IMG/VR virus record: IMGVR_UViG_3300031688_000089
Location: 1-29,058 of that record
Reading direction: 5' to 3' (one strand)
DNA: 29,058 nucleotides
Source: a virus
In this document: in pieces, positions 12,371-22,355 of the stretch
How positions within the stretch are numbered: the first letter of the stretch is position 1
Layout of the letters: each line of letters starts with the position of its first letter
Made by a program: the position numbers and the translations under genes
Notes under the pieces: generated by a model
Told to the model about the DNA's origin: nothing
Database searches by the model: none
The model's input: the letters and a program-made list of their open reading frames with translations, nothing else

Positions 12371-15300
12371 TCAGTACCTCTTAAACCCGCGAAGCGGATT
12401 AGGGTCGTCGCCCTCTTTAAGCATATTTTCAAAATCGTTAAATGTACTTTTGGCAAACCAAAGGGCAGTGAATGGAGCGCTGTCAATAAGCTCTGCTACG
12501 CCATTACCTACGTTTCCAGTTACGATATCCTTAACACCTGTTGCTATCTCAGCGCCGATACTAACGCCAGCACCACCTAACCCAGAGACAGCATCTATTG
12601 CGCTTGGTTCTTGAGGAAATCTAGGCTCAAGAAGACCACCTGTTAAGTTAGGGCCGCCTAAAGCTAGGCTCGTAGACATAGCAGTATAGGCTATGTCTGA
12701 ATAAAGAGCCGCTGTTCCTGAGTAATCAAAAGATCTTGCAAGCTTATCTTGAAACGACATCTCAACCCAATCAGGTGTTTTGTATTGCAACACCATGTAG
12801 CCCAAGCCCATAGATATTGCTGTTCCAAGAAAGCGATCCTTTAATTGACCATGAGCGTGAGCCGCAGCAACCTTATTTACTGACGCAAGGCTGTAGCTGT
12901 AGAACTGAAACGGCAATGAAAGCAATCCGTTTTCAATCCTAGAGTAACCTTTAAATTCAGCGTCTTCCCTCATGCCAAATTGCTTTGCGATCCGCATTGG
13001 AATGTAAGCAATGCCATCTGTAATGATAGGTTTGTCAGCAGGCGTTCCCATGAGAATAGTATTTAAAACACCAGAGCTAAGTGCGCTACGGAAATCCCTA
13101 ACAGTCTCCGCGCTTGTCCTTGGTTGTCCCTCTATTTCCCTAACAGTAAGATCATTAATAGCATTTTCATAAGCAGCGTTAGATTTAGCTGTTTTGTTGC
13201 TGAAGCCAAGAGATTTAGCTGAGTTGTTAGAGTGCATAATTTCGTGCATTTTAATGAAAGCTACGTAATCATCAGGAGAGTTTATTATTCCATCTTTAAT
13301 TGGAGTTACGCCTTTTACTCTAGGGTTTTCCCACCCCCGCAAAGGCCACATAACATCTTTAATGTACTCTTCATCAATGTAAATCTTGTCTTGCTTTGCG
13401 TTATAAAATGCTGGTCTGTATCTGCCCTCTGGTGTTCCGTCTGCTGCAAAGGATTTAGTGTTGCCAGAAACAACTTCGGCTTTAGTTGCAGGGAATTGAA
13501 TTGTATCCGTCCAAGCCCCTGTATTGGCCATATACATACCATCGCTAGACTTTTCCCAAGGAGCAGCCGCAATCTTAGTCGCTAGGTCTAAATCTATATT
13601 ATACCTAAGCAAGTATTCTTGTTCCATTTTGGTGGCTTTACCTTTAGTCCACCTTACTGAGTAATCAATTAAAGTATCTGCACGAACCATTGCATCAAAG
13701 TCTTTAAGTAATTTTGTAATCGGGCCAAGACCGTTTAGCAAAAAGAATGGGTTTTTCATTTTGTCAAAAATGTCAGACCTAAATGGGTTATTGTTTAACT
13801 CATCAACAAGCCTAGTGTGGACTGAGTTCATTAAGTTATCTAAGCCCTCACCAGAAACCCTTAGCTCTCTACCCGCAAGTTTTAGCTTGTTGTCGTTTAA
13901 CACGCCAAATAAAGCCTTCATAGTTTTGCCTATGCCATGCTCCATCATGATCTTTGCTGGCTCTGTTAGCGTCATTAGACCAGCAGAGCCTAGAAAATTA
14001 AGCGTAGCTAAATCCCTCAAAATTTTAGCTGTTGTTTGATTTGCTGAGTCTGGATCTCTTAGCACTCCACCAACAACTCTTTTGTATAAATGCCTTATGT
14101 CTTTTAAAGCCGCATGGCTTTGCTGCATTGTCATGCCAGACTTAATCATTTCATCCATTGCATCGTCTAAAACATCGTCAATAGAGTTACCATTGAATTG
14201 CCTTGAAAATTCATAGCGAGGCCCAACGCGAGTTGTGTATGCTCTCATAACTGCTACTGGATTTGTTTGAATGTAATCTAAAATTAACCTGTTCGGTATA
14301 TCAAGAGATCTGTGTTTAAAATGTTTTGATTTACCCATGCCGTAATAGCCCATTTCTGGGTCAGTAATGTCTTTAAGTCCAAGAATGTTATCAGTCGTCT
14401 GGCTTGCCCTTAATCTTAATGACGCATCATCAGTGTTCATTACTGTTTTTTTAACTTTTCCAGCAGTCCTTCTAATTAATATTGGGTTATCTCTAAACCA
14501 AGCCATTAATATTTCTTCAAACTCAACTCTGTTTGCTTTTATAGAGTCGATGTCAAAGTAACGTGGCCTAAAGTTTATTTCATTAGGGGCATTTACAGGA
14601 GTGCTATCGCCAATATCTTCTAAATTTAACTTAGCCTCATCAAGCTCATCAGATAAGCGTTTAACATTACCTTCTAACTTTGCGATGTAATCAGCGCTTT
14701 TAGGGCGTCCGTTGCTGAGTATGTCTTGCGTCTTCTTTATTCTTATTTCCCTACCAGTAATAAACTTTTGAAGAACAGGCTTAGAACCAATCATGCCTTG
14801 CTCGTTAAGCCTAGTTTCCCAAGTCTTGTAAAAGTTATTCATCTTATCCATGACTTGAGATTCAATATTGTCAGCAGGCCTCTCACCTCTCATCGACTTC
14901 TTGTCAATGTTTTCTAACCATTTCTCAAAGCCAGATATATTTAAAGTATAATCAAACGCACTTGTTACACCTTTACCAGAAGACTCTCCCCATAAAGGCA
15001 TCAGATCATTCTGAAGAACAGCCCACTCGCCTTCAAATTGTTTTGAGTTCTGGTAAACTGACGAACCTATTTTTTGATTGTTGCGATTCATTGCAAGCAA
15101 TATTCCAGAGTCATTAACAATTTTTAACGTAGTCATTTTTACTGAGTTTGGTAAAATCTTGCTTTGAAGCACACGTTTCATAGGTGTTGTTACAGCTTTA
15201 AAAAGCCATGAGTCAGTAAAAACACTAGACGCAATGCTGCCATCTTTATCTATTGCTTCTCCAGCCGCATTAAGCGCAACTGGTCTTGGTCTAGTAGACT

Positions 15301-15925
15301 TAATAAAGTTTTTAAATTCTTTAGTAGCGCCTTTATGAACTGCGTTTGTACGGTTTGCTGGTATTGTAAGAAGTCCAGTAAGCGCACCTCCCATTACAAA
15401 TGAAGCCCCTAAATTAATAGCAACTTCTGTTTTTGTGGCCAATGGATCAGTTGAGTACCTAGCAGCCTCTTGCCCAGCTACTACCGCAGTTACGGAAGCA
15501 CCACCTTTTAAAAAACGTGTAGCAAACATACCAACTCTAGCAAAAGGAAGCGCAACAAAATTTACTGGATCAAGCAACTCAACTGCAAATTGTGTAATGA
15601 TTCCAGAGCCACTTAAATCCCTTCTATCTTGTGCGCTTTGGTTAATAGTAGAAACTATGTAGTCAAAATGTTTGTCATTAGTTGCTCTTAAAAGATCTGA
15701 GCTATACGCCATTAGCCCCCTAGGCCCATTCTTAATTCTTTTTTCAGCGTCAAAACCATCTTGTGGTTCGCTTGGAAAATTATTTCCTTCGTTTATGCGC
15801 CTTAATAATGAACCATACTTGTACCCCATAGAAGCCGATAAAGTTTTACCAATCCCAACCTCAGGGATTATGTCCTCCCTAACGCCTTCTTGAATTATCC
15901 TTGAGGCAGTAAAAGCATTTTCCAT
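12371..15925 (-). CDS. Large internal virion protein with zincin-like HExxH motif
   Basis: The 1184-aa product occupies the position of T7 gp16 (1318 aa), the largest ejected core protein. The N-terminal fifth has a 'LLDPVNFVALPFARVGMFAT' and Ala/Gly-rich hydrophobic region (about 110-190) that could enter the membrane. The long middle is helical. At 894-898 it has H-E-I-M-H, a zinc-protease HExxH motif, preceded by 'NAKQDKIYIDEEYIKD' and followed by E920 in 'NAAYENAINDLTVREIE', a possible third ligand. No lysozyme or transglycosylase motif like that of T7 gp16 is seen. The start overlaps no neighbour; GGAAATT precedes the ATG. Confidence 0.78.
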   Translation of the reverse strand: MENAFTASRIIQEGVREDIIPEVGIGKTLSASMGYKYGSLLRRINEGNNFPSEPQDGFDAEKRIKNGPRGLMAYSSDLLRATNDKHFDYIVSTINQSAQDRRDLSGSGIITQFAVELLDPVNFVALPFARVGMFATRFLKGGASVTAVVAGQEAARYSTDPLATKTEVAINLGASFVMGGALTGLLTIPANRTNAVHKGATKEFKNFIKSTRPRPVALNAAGEAIDKDGSIASSVFTDSWLFKAVTTPMKRVLQSKILPNSVKMTTLKIVNDSGILLAMNRNNQKIGSSVYQNSKQFEGEWAVLQNDLMPLWGESSGKGVTSAFDYTLNISGFEKWLENIDKKSMRGERPADNIESQVMDKMNNFYKTWETRLNEQGMIGSKPVLQKFITGREIRIKKTQDILSNGRPKSADYIAKLEGNVKRLSDELDEAKLNLEDIGDSTPVNAPNEINFRPRYFDIDSIKANRVEFEEILMAWFRDNPILIRRTAGKVKKTVMNTDDASLRLRASQTTDNILGLKDITDPEMGYYGMGKSKHFKHRSLDIPNRLILDYIQTNPVAVMRAYTTRVGPRYEFSRQFNGNSIDDVLDDAMDEMIKSGMTMQQSHAALKDIRHLYKRVVGGVLRDPDSANQTTAKILRDLATLNFLGSAGLMTLTEPAKIMMEHGIGKTMKALFGVLNDNKLKLAGRELRVSGEGLDNLMNSVHTRLVDELNNNPFRSDIFDKMKNPFFLLNGLGPITKLLKDFDAMVRADTLIDYSVRWTKGKATKMEQEYLLRYNIDLDLATKIAAAPWEKSSDGMYMANTGAWTDTIQFPATKAEVVSGNTKSFAADGTPEGRYRPAFYNAKQDKIYIDEEYIKDVMWPLRGWENPRVKGVTPIKDGIINSPDDYVAFIKMHEIMHSNNSAKSLGFSNKTAKSNAAYENAINDLTVREIEGQPRTSAETVRDFRSALSSGVLNTILMGTPADKPIITDGIAYIPMRIAKQFGMREDAEFKGYSRIENGLLSLPFQFYSYSLASVNKVAAAHAHGQLKDRFLGTAISMGLGYMVLQYKTPDWVEMSFQDKLARSFDYSGTAALYSDIAYTAMSTSLALGGPNLTGGLLEPRFPQEPSAIDAVSGLGGAGVSIGAEIATGVKDIVTGNVGNGVAELIDSAPFTALWFAKSTFNDFENMLKEGDDPNPLRGFKRY

Positions 15926-15928
15926 TTA

Positions 15929-18900
15929 TTAATTTCCTAACTCAGAAGGAGCAAACCTTTGAACAAGTTTAGCCCTATCTTGCTTGGCTACAAAATCAAT
16001 TAATTTTTGAGCGCTATTGGGATCATTGCGATCATAGCCTTGAGTTGCTTTGAACTCTTCACGAGCTTGTTTTTGTATTTTTGCATTTGCTCTAAGCGCT
16101 ATCAGCTGATCAATTCTACTCATTTGCTCGTTATCTGCTATTAACGAACCAACTGTTTCTTTGACGCCATAGCTTGCCCAGTAATCTACAGAACCCGCCG
16201 TACCTATAGGCACAGGTTTAATTACTGGAGGATTTAATTCTAAGCCAGCAGCTTCAACGGGAAACATAAGCGGTTGTAACTCGTTATTTTCGTCAACGTA
16301 AAAAGTCCTGTATCGAAGAACTGCCCCCGTGTCGTCAGGCTCAAGATAAATGTTTCCCTCTTCATTTCCGCTAAGGAATTGGTGGGTAGCTATTGTTTGT
16401 TCTGCTCTTTGGTCAGCGTTCTGTGTAAAAACTCTTGCTTGCAACATTCTTAAATCTGGAAACGTAGGGTCTATTGCATTCAGTTCTAATGCAAGATTTT
16501 TTACCTCAGTATCAATTACATCAATAAATATACCTCTGACTATAGGATCAGGCATAACTTTTTCAAGTGAATGTCTGGACATATGAATGGAGTCGTTTGG
16601 CATTGAGCTATCAACTATATACGGAGACTCTCGGTATTGTTCGCTTATAATTGCTTTTAATCTTTTATCGACCATCCTCTTAGTTGAGCCGTTAGCAGCA
16701 AGATATTCAACAAGTGGAGCAAGTTCTGTTGCCATGAGAGGGTTTTGTGTGCCAAAAAAACTAGTGGTATAATCACTGGTGTAGGCTAATGCTGATGGGA
16801 AATCACCTAGAACATTAATCAAGTTTAATTTTGCTGAATCTTTTGTCTTTACCGCTATAAGATTACCAATAATGTCTTGAATTGTTTTGCCTTCATTGGC
16901 CCCTGTTATTTTAAAAACATCAAACGCATCATCAAGTATTTCTCTGTCGGCTAGAGATATAGAATCACCAAGGAAATTAGCCCCCTGTGATGCTATTTCG
17001 GTTAAGCCTTCAGACAATAACTTGTAATAGCTCATTAGATCATTAGCGCCCTCTACTGGTAAACCTTTTGCCATTCGCTCCATGCTTTCAAAAAACGAAG
17101 AGGGAGGTGTAATTTTACCAAGTTCAATAACAAGCGCTCGTGTTTCTGCGTCCATGCTATTGAATGTTGCTAAATTTAAACCTTCTTTTTCAAAAACCTT
17201 AGTCATAAGGCTTCGGTCTTTTGCTTGAAGAACGTCTCCACCACCTGACAAAAGCGCTTCTATTTCTTGTGCCTCTCTAAATGCCTGCACTTCTACTGCT
17301 TGCCTTGCTTTTACTTCAGATAAAGATGCATTCATGTCAGAGGTTAAACCTTTTGTAAGGTCTTTGTCTAAAATAGAATTAGCGTAACCTTGCATTGTTT
17401 GGATTAAAAACTTTTGATGCTGTGTTAAATCTTCACCTTCTCCAGCGTCACTAAAATAACTTACAATTTGATTGGCCTGTGTTGAGCTTGGATTTGTTCC
17501 CAATATTTTTAGAAAAATGTTTTTAGCCCCAGCCAGCCTAAGCGCTTCCATTGCTGATGTTGCAACTTCTTGAGTTATCCCAGCTGTATTATAGATTTCA
17601 TTTTGTTTAATAATAAAAATGCCAGCAGCAGACTCAACACTTGGGCCAAAATTAGTTCCAATTAAATCCATATTACCTACTGTAAAAGCAGCATTGTTTG
17701 CGGCATTAATTTCACGTTGCTTATTCAGTGAGTCAATAGCTTTTGCGCCACCTTGTCTGTAGCTTTTTGTTGCGGCTTCAGCTTTTGACCATATGGTAGA
17801 ATCGCCACTTTTAGGATAAAGCTTTTCAAGAGCAATGAGAACTCCCAACACCTCTGCGCTTTCTGCGGTTGGCGATATATTAGGATCTCTTGCTGCAATA
17901 GCTAAAAGCTGTTGATCCGCTTGGGCAGAGGTTAAGCCCACTAGCATTCTATCAATGCTTCCATCTACCGTTGCAACAACAGACTCATCAATATTGTCAC
18001 CTATTGTTTTAGCAAGTTCAGAAAGACCTCTTGAATTTGCTATGTCCCTTTCAATTACTTGCTGTTCAATGTCTGCATAGAGACCAGTAACTAATTTGAC
18101 GCCATCTCTTGACTCAAAGGCATCTGTGTTAAATTGGCTCATTTCTTCGTTTGTGTATTCGGTCTTTGTTGCGTCAGCTAAATCACCAATCTCAAGTATC
18201 GTTTTAAGGCTAGCTATAGTTTCTGCCCTAACGGTTCCCGATGGGTCTGACGTAATTAAATCTTCAAGTTCTGAAATTAATTTAAGTGTTGCTTTATCGG
18301 CAACCTCTCCACCAAGTCCGTCAAGCTCAGATGAATCTCCTGTACTATAATATGAAATAATTTCTTTAATTTGATCCGGACGAAATCTTTTACTTGTTTT
18401 TTGGTTTTCAAATAAAATGGCCTTAGCAGTAGTTGATCTTATTAAGAGCGCTCTGTCTAAAAAACTTTGACCTAATGCAGCATTTGCTGGATTTAAATCT
18501 GTATCAAGAAATGCATTTCTTGCCCGATCGTCAAATGTTTCTGCTCTTCTATTATGATGTCTAGCAGCAGAACTTAAGTTTCCATTAAAGCCAGTACGAA
18601 TGCTTTGTCGTATACTCAATTCACTAGTAATACGATCTCGTGATAAATTCCAAGTTTGTTTTGCTTGATCGTTTAAAAGTTCATTTCTTTCTTCTTGCTC
18701 TCTTATGTTTGATAGCACTGCTATAGGTCTTAGATGCTCTGTTGCAAAGTCTGCAACATTTTCTAAGGCTGTAAAATCGTTTCCAAAATCAGTAATGTAA
18801 GTTTTTAAATACTTAAACTCTAAAGGAAGAAGATCTGGATTAGCGTTGTCAAACGCAGCCTCAATCTCAGTTAAATCTTCTGTGCTTGTATCTTCGGTTA

Positions 18901-19633
18901 TGCCCCTAAGTATTCCTTTTGTTTTGCTAACCATTAATGCAGTTCTTGCTTTAGCGATAGCGCTCTTAGGCAAAAGGTCAGCGTTTACAGCGTCAATAAC
19001 TCCCTGAATAGCGCCCTCTCCAAAGATTTCTGCTTGTTCTGGATTGGACGCATGTAAAGATTCAACAGCTTGATTGGCGTCAGTAAACGACTTTTGAGTA
19101 AATTCTATTAACTCTGTTCTTTCGCGTTCACTTTGCAGCAAAGCAAGCTTTTGAGTTGTAAGGTCACGGTAGGTCATACCCGTATCTTGAATGTAAGATT
19201 TATAGCCTGCCCCGTCTGCGGCCTCAACCATTGACTCAACGTAATCGCTCATGCTCTTGTGGTATAAGGATGCACCGTTGCGGTTGTATTTATATTTGCC
19301 AGAAAGCTCGTCGCCCTTAAGCTGTATCTCATTTTGTATTGACGTTTCAAATCTGTTTCTAGCAACCCTATCATAAGCATCGGATGCAATAGAGCCAAAA
19401 CCTTTTGGCGGAACAAGTGGTTGAGGCAAGCCAGTTTCTGGATCAATTACTATTGCACTGTAACCAGCGTCCGTTCCGATATCTTCAGCCCTTCTAGCCA
19501 TAGCCTCATATTGTATTTGGCCTACTGCACTTAGAGCTTCTGAGATTGATTCGTTTACTATGCTAGTATTGGCCGACCTTGTTACGCCAACAGGGCCGAT
19601 ACGGAAATTACGTTGCTCTCTAATTACGGCCAT
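15929..19633 (-). CDS. Large internal virion protein (gp15-like position)
   Basis: The 1234-aa product is almost entirely polar and helical, without signal peptide or clear membrane segments. It begins 'MAVIREQRNFRIGPVGVTRS' and has long Ala/Glu/Lys/Gln-rich stretches such as 'LALLQSERERTELIEFTQKS'. By position between the gp14-like and gp16-like genes it corresponds to T7 gp15 (747 aa), an ejected protein of the trans-envelope channel, but it is much longer and I see no sequence-level family proof. GGAAGG precedes the ATG, which overlaps the previous stop by one base. No enzyme motif was recognised. Confidence 0.72.
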   Translation of the reverse strand: MAVIREQRNFRIGPVGVTRSANTSIVNESISEALSAVGQIQYEAMARRAEDIGTDAGYSAIVIDPETGLPQPLVPPKGFGSIASDAYDRVARNRFETSIQNEIQLKGDELSGKYKYNRNGASLYHKSMSDYVESMVEAADGAGYKSYIQDTGMTYRDLTTQKLALLQSERERTELIEFTQKSFTDANQAVESLHASNPEQAEIFGEGAIQGVIDAVNADLLPKSAIAKARTALMVSKTKGILRGITEDTSTEDLTEIEAAFDNANPDLLPLEFKYLKTYITDFGNDFTALENVADFATEHLRPIAVLSNIREQEERNELLNDQAKQTWNLSRDRITSELSIRQSIRTGFNGNLSSAARHHNRRAETFDDRARNAFLDTDLNPANAALGQSFLDRALLIRSTTAKAILFENQKTSKRFRPDQIKEIISYYSTGDSSELDGLGGEVADKATLKLISELEDLITSDPSGTVRAETIASLKTILEIGDLADATKTEYTNEEMSQFNTDAFESRDGVKLVTGLYADIEQQVIERDIANSRGLSELAKTIGDNIDESVVATVDGSIDRMLVGLTSAQADQQLLAIAARDPNISPTAESAEVLGVLIALEKLYPKSGDSTIWSKAEAATKSYRQGGAKAIDSLNKQREINAANNAAFTVGNMDLIGTNFGPSVESAAGIFIIKQNEIYNTAGITQEVATSAMEALRLAGAKNIFLKILGTNPSSTQANQIVSYFSDAGEGEDLTQHQKFLIQTMQGYANSILDKDLTKGLTSDMNASLSEVKARQAVEVQAFREAQEIEALLSGGGDVLQAKDRSLMTKVFEKEGLNLATFNSMDAETRALVIELGKITPPSSFFESMERMAKGLPVEGANDLMSYYKLLSEGLTEIASQGANFLGDSISLADREILDDAFDVFKITGANEGKTIQDIIGNLIAVKTKDSAKLNLINVLGDFPSALAYTSDYTTSFFGTQNPLMATELAPLVEYLAANGSTKRMVDKRLKAIISEQYRESPYIVDSSMPNDSIHMSRHSLEKVMPDPIVRGIFIDVIDTEVKNLALELNAIDPTFPDLRMLQARVFTQNADQRAEQTIATHQFLSGNEEGNIYLEPDDTGAVLRYRTFYVDENNELQPLMFPVEAAGLELNPPVIKPVPIGTAGSVDYWASYGVKETVGSLIADNEQMSRIDQLIALRANAKIQKQAREEFKATQGYDRNDPNSAQKLIDFVAKQDRAKLVQRFAPSELGN

Positions 19634-20109
19634 TACCTTCCGCCTCCGCTTGCTGCTGTCTTCATCATATCGTTTAAGCCAGAAGCTACTGATATAAATG
19701 CTCTATACCTTGAGGCAACTAATGAGGCTTGCCCTTCGGCCCTTACTGCAAATATTTGTTGGTTGTATTTTAAAGACTCCGCTCTGCCCATTATATCTGA
19801 TCGGGCAGTGTCGTTAGTAGCAACATCCCTTTGCCTGTTAAGAAAAGCAGATACACTTTTAGTGCCTCTTCCAGGGGTTCTAAAGTCTCCAAGATCTCTT
19901 CCAGTAGCAGCAAACGCCGCAATGTTAGACGACAAATTAGATTTATATTGTTCAAGTCTATCGTTGTGACGTTGCTGAGACTCAACCTCACTCATTTTCT
20001 TTTCAGTGCCGAGTTTGTATGAGTTAAGATTAGCTACATTTTTAGCTCGTTTTCCCTCGTCAAGCTGGCTCTTTGCTTGCAGCGTCATTGTAAGTAATTG
20101 AAGGAACAT
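19633..20109 (-). CDS. Internal virion protein, gp14-like
   Basis: The 158-aa product is helical and rich in Gln, Asn, Ser and Arg ('LQAKSQLDEGKRAKNVANLN', 'ESQQRHNDRLEQYKSNLSS', 'SRYRAFISVASGLNDMM'). This composition and its position right after tail tubular protein B fit T7 gp14 (196 aa), the first internal core protein to be ejected into the outer membrane. The assignment rests on order and style, not on a motif. Start and stop overlap both neighbours by one base, so the three internal protein genes are coupled. Confidence 0.65.
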   Translation of the reverse strand: MFLQLLTMTLQAKSQLDEGKRAKNVANLNSYKLGTEKKMSEVESQQRHNDRLEQYKSNLSSNIAAFAATGRDLGDFRTPGRGTKSVSAFLNRQRDVATNDTARSDIMGRAESLKYNQQIFAVRAEGQASLVASRYRAFISVASGLNDMMKTAASGGGR

Positions 20110-22355
20110 TATATAATTAACTCCGCTATCAATCCATTTACCTGCAATGGCAATGGATCGGTTTGTTCAATAGTAATCTGTGGGTCACGACTGTATCCAA
20201 GAACTCTAACTTCTTTTTTACCGTTAAAACCTGATAGGCTTGAGAAGGTACGTCCGTTTACCTTTAAGGATCGAGCATTCTTTAAATCTAAAATAACACT
20301 ACTAACTCCACGGACGTTTCCAGTTTGTGGGCCAGACGCTGCGTTAACATCAATTGGGTTGGTAACTATTTTAGCTGTAAACTTTTTGCCTACATAGGCG
20401 TGTGTAAAGCCGTGACCTGCGTATGCTGTCAGGTCTACCTTGTTTGCGCTGTTTACTGTAAACGAACCAAGGTGCGACTCAACTGTTCCATTAGTAACAA
20501 CTACATCCACAACCTGTGTGTTTGTATATAAATCGCTTACATCCACAAGATTGTTACTAACAGCCTTAAAGAGATACATATCCAAACCAACGTCACCAGA
20601 AAATTCGCACAGTTGAAGCTTGTTGTACTCATCATATACATTAACAAAAAGTCTATTGCGTAACGCGACTACACCTGCAAACCTACCTTTGGTTGTAACT
20701 CTAGTCCATGAAGCTCTTTTCTCTGCACGGTTAGATGAGAAGATTGCGGCTTCGCCCCCGACCCTAACAAAAAACGCATAAGAGTCTGGTAGCTCAAAGC
20801 CGCCGTGTACAACGGCCATAGAGGCGGGGTTGTCAATTAGGTGCGATGATAGCGTAGAAACCGAAGTGGCCGTGTAGGCGTCCTCTGTGTCGGTGTAGAG
20901 GTATTCTCTGATAGACTTACCCCCGTGCTGCACAAAGATAGTTGCTCCATCAATTGACACAGGCTCAACAAACTCAGCGCCAAACGGCGTTTGCTTTCTG
21001 ATCTGGGCGTTAGTCGGCGTGATTGCTTGGTTTAAGTAAGTAGGAACGTACAGTTCGTTTGACGCTGTAAAGACTTGTAGGTCTCTGTTTGACACAAGGT
21101 ATCTAATTTCATTCACTTCGCCTGTTGCGGCAGTGAGAAAGATTGCGTCTATGTCGTCTGCTGCTCCTACATCAAAGTTAAAGAACTGTCCAATTTTGCT
21201 CATCCAAAGTGTGTCTGGCTCTGCTAGTGTTCCACCAAAGACAAGCCTGTTTTCATGAAAAGTAATAGCGGCAGGGTATCCACGTTTAGCTGAGTATGAC
21301 TGCTCTGACCAACCTCTTGTCGGCGCGTGAGTTCCTATTTTAACATTACCACCGCCATCTATTGCAGAGCTAGCATCGCCACCAGCCGTATAGGTATATG
21401 TGTTGTCGTCTATAATAGTGCTAGATATTGTTCTTGCGCCGTTTATATTTGATGTATTAATCCCGCCAATAGCTGTAGCGCCTACAATTGTAATTGCTTC
21501 ACCGCCAGCAAAGCCATGAGCAATATGAGTAACTTCGACTAATGCTGAACCAGCAGTTGTTCGCAACGGGTCAATTACCGCTAGCCTAACCTCTAGTGGG
21601 CTTACTATATTACCTGTAGCTTGTGTCGCAGATTGAACGCTAACTATTTCTATATCTGATTCGTGATACCTAATTGTAACTCCAACATGCTTAGAAGATG
21701 TATAGTTACCATTAGTAGCACTGCCTGTAAGATCCCAATAAGCAACGCTTGTTGTTAAAGTTGCGCCATCGCCTGATACTTTGCTGGGGTCTAAGGTTAC
21801 AGCTTGGTTCTGAAAAGAATTATATGGTTGATATATTTGCTTGCCATCAGCGCGTGAGTCAAAAGTAAACGTGCTTACGTCAAAGTTTGTTAAACTTGTC
21901 CTAGTAATTACTCTTGGTGCAAACAGAGGGTGGCATACAAAAAGAACGTCCCCATATTGGGCTGTTGTTATTTGAGAAAGATAGTCTTGGTCAAAAGGTA
22001 AGGCAGCATTACTAGTATCTGCCGTTACCGTATCAACTAATGATGTCGTAGTAGAGTTGACTAGCCTAAAAAACCTAAGCTTTTGATGCTCTATAGAAAC
22101 AACATACTGCTCGTTGTCGTCATATATAAAGTGAGTTAAGTGAGACTTGTTAGGATTAGAGGCGTCATAAGTTAAGTTGTACGAAGCCGCATACCTAAGC
22201 CCAAATCGTTTCTTTACAGAACCCTCGGCCATGACCAAGAAGTTTTCAACACGTTGTGCTGAACCTGCATAGATAGCAGTATCAGTACGCATGATAAGTG
22301 AATCACTTACTTCACCGTACTGAAAACTATTCATTGGGATTCTTATCTTTTGCAC
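20109..22355 (-). CDS. Tail tubular protein B (gp12-like)
   Basis: The 748-aa protein shows the conserved nozzle-protein beginning: 'FQYGEVSDSLIMRTD', 'QRVENFLVMAEGSVKKRFG', then 'THFIYDDNEQYVVSIEHQKL'. Further typical segments are 'WSEQSYSAKRGYPAAITFHE', 'RLVFGGTLAEPDTLWMSKIG' and 'LTAATGEVNEIRYLVSNRD'. T7 gp12 is 794 aa; it forms the tail nozzle below the adaptor. The start is GTG at 22355, overlapping the stop of the previous gene (TAGTG); an ATG seven codons later lacks a ribosome-binding site. Possible beta-rich insertions lie around residues 200-330. Confidence 0.9.
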   Translation of the reverse strand: MQKIRIPMNSFQYGEVSDSLIMRTDTAIYAGSAQRVENFLVMAEGSVKKRFGLRYAASYNLTYDASNPNKSHLTHFIYDDNEQYVVSIEHQKLRFFRLVNSTTTSLVDTVTADTSNAALPFDQDYLSQITTAQYGDVLFVCHPLFAPRVITRTSLTNFDVSTFTFDSRADGKQIYQPYNSFQNQAVTLDPSKVSGDGATLTTSVAYWDLTGSATNGNYTSSKHVGVTIRYHESDIEIVSVQSATQATGNIVSPLEVRLAVIDPLRTTAGSALVEVTHIAHGFAGGEAITIVGATAIGGINTSNINGARTISSTIIDDNTYTYTAGGDASSAIDGGGNVKIGTHAPTRGWSEQSYSAKRGYPAAITFHENRLVFGGTLAEPDTLWMSKIGQFFNFDVGAADDIDAIFLTAATGEVNEIRYLVSNRDLQVFTASNELYVPTYLNQAITPTNAQIRKQTPFGAEFVEPVSIDGATIFVQHGGKSIREYLYTDTEDAYTATSVSTLSSHLIDNPASMAVVHGGFELPDSYAFFVRVGGEAAIFSSNRAEKRASWTRVTTKGRFAGVVALRNRLFVNVYDEYNKLQLCEFSGDVGLDMYLFKAVSNNLVDVSDLYTNTQVVDVVVTNGTVESHLGSFTVNSANKVDLTAYAGHGFTHAYVGKKFTAKIVTNPIDVNAASGPQTGNVRGVSSVILDLKNARSLKVNGRTFSSLSGFNGKKEVRVLGYSRDPQITIEQTDPLPLQVNGLIAELII

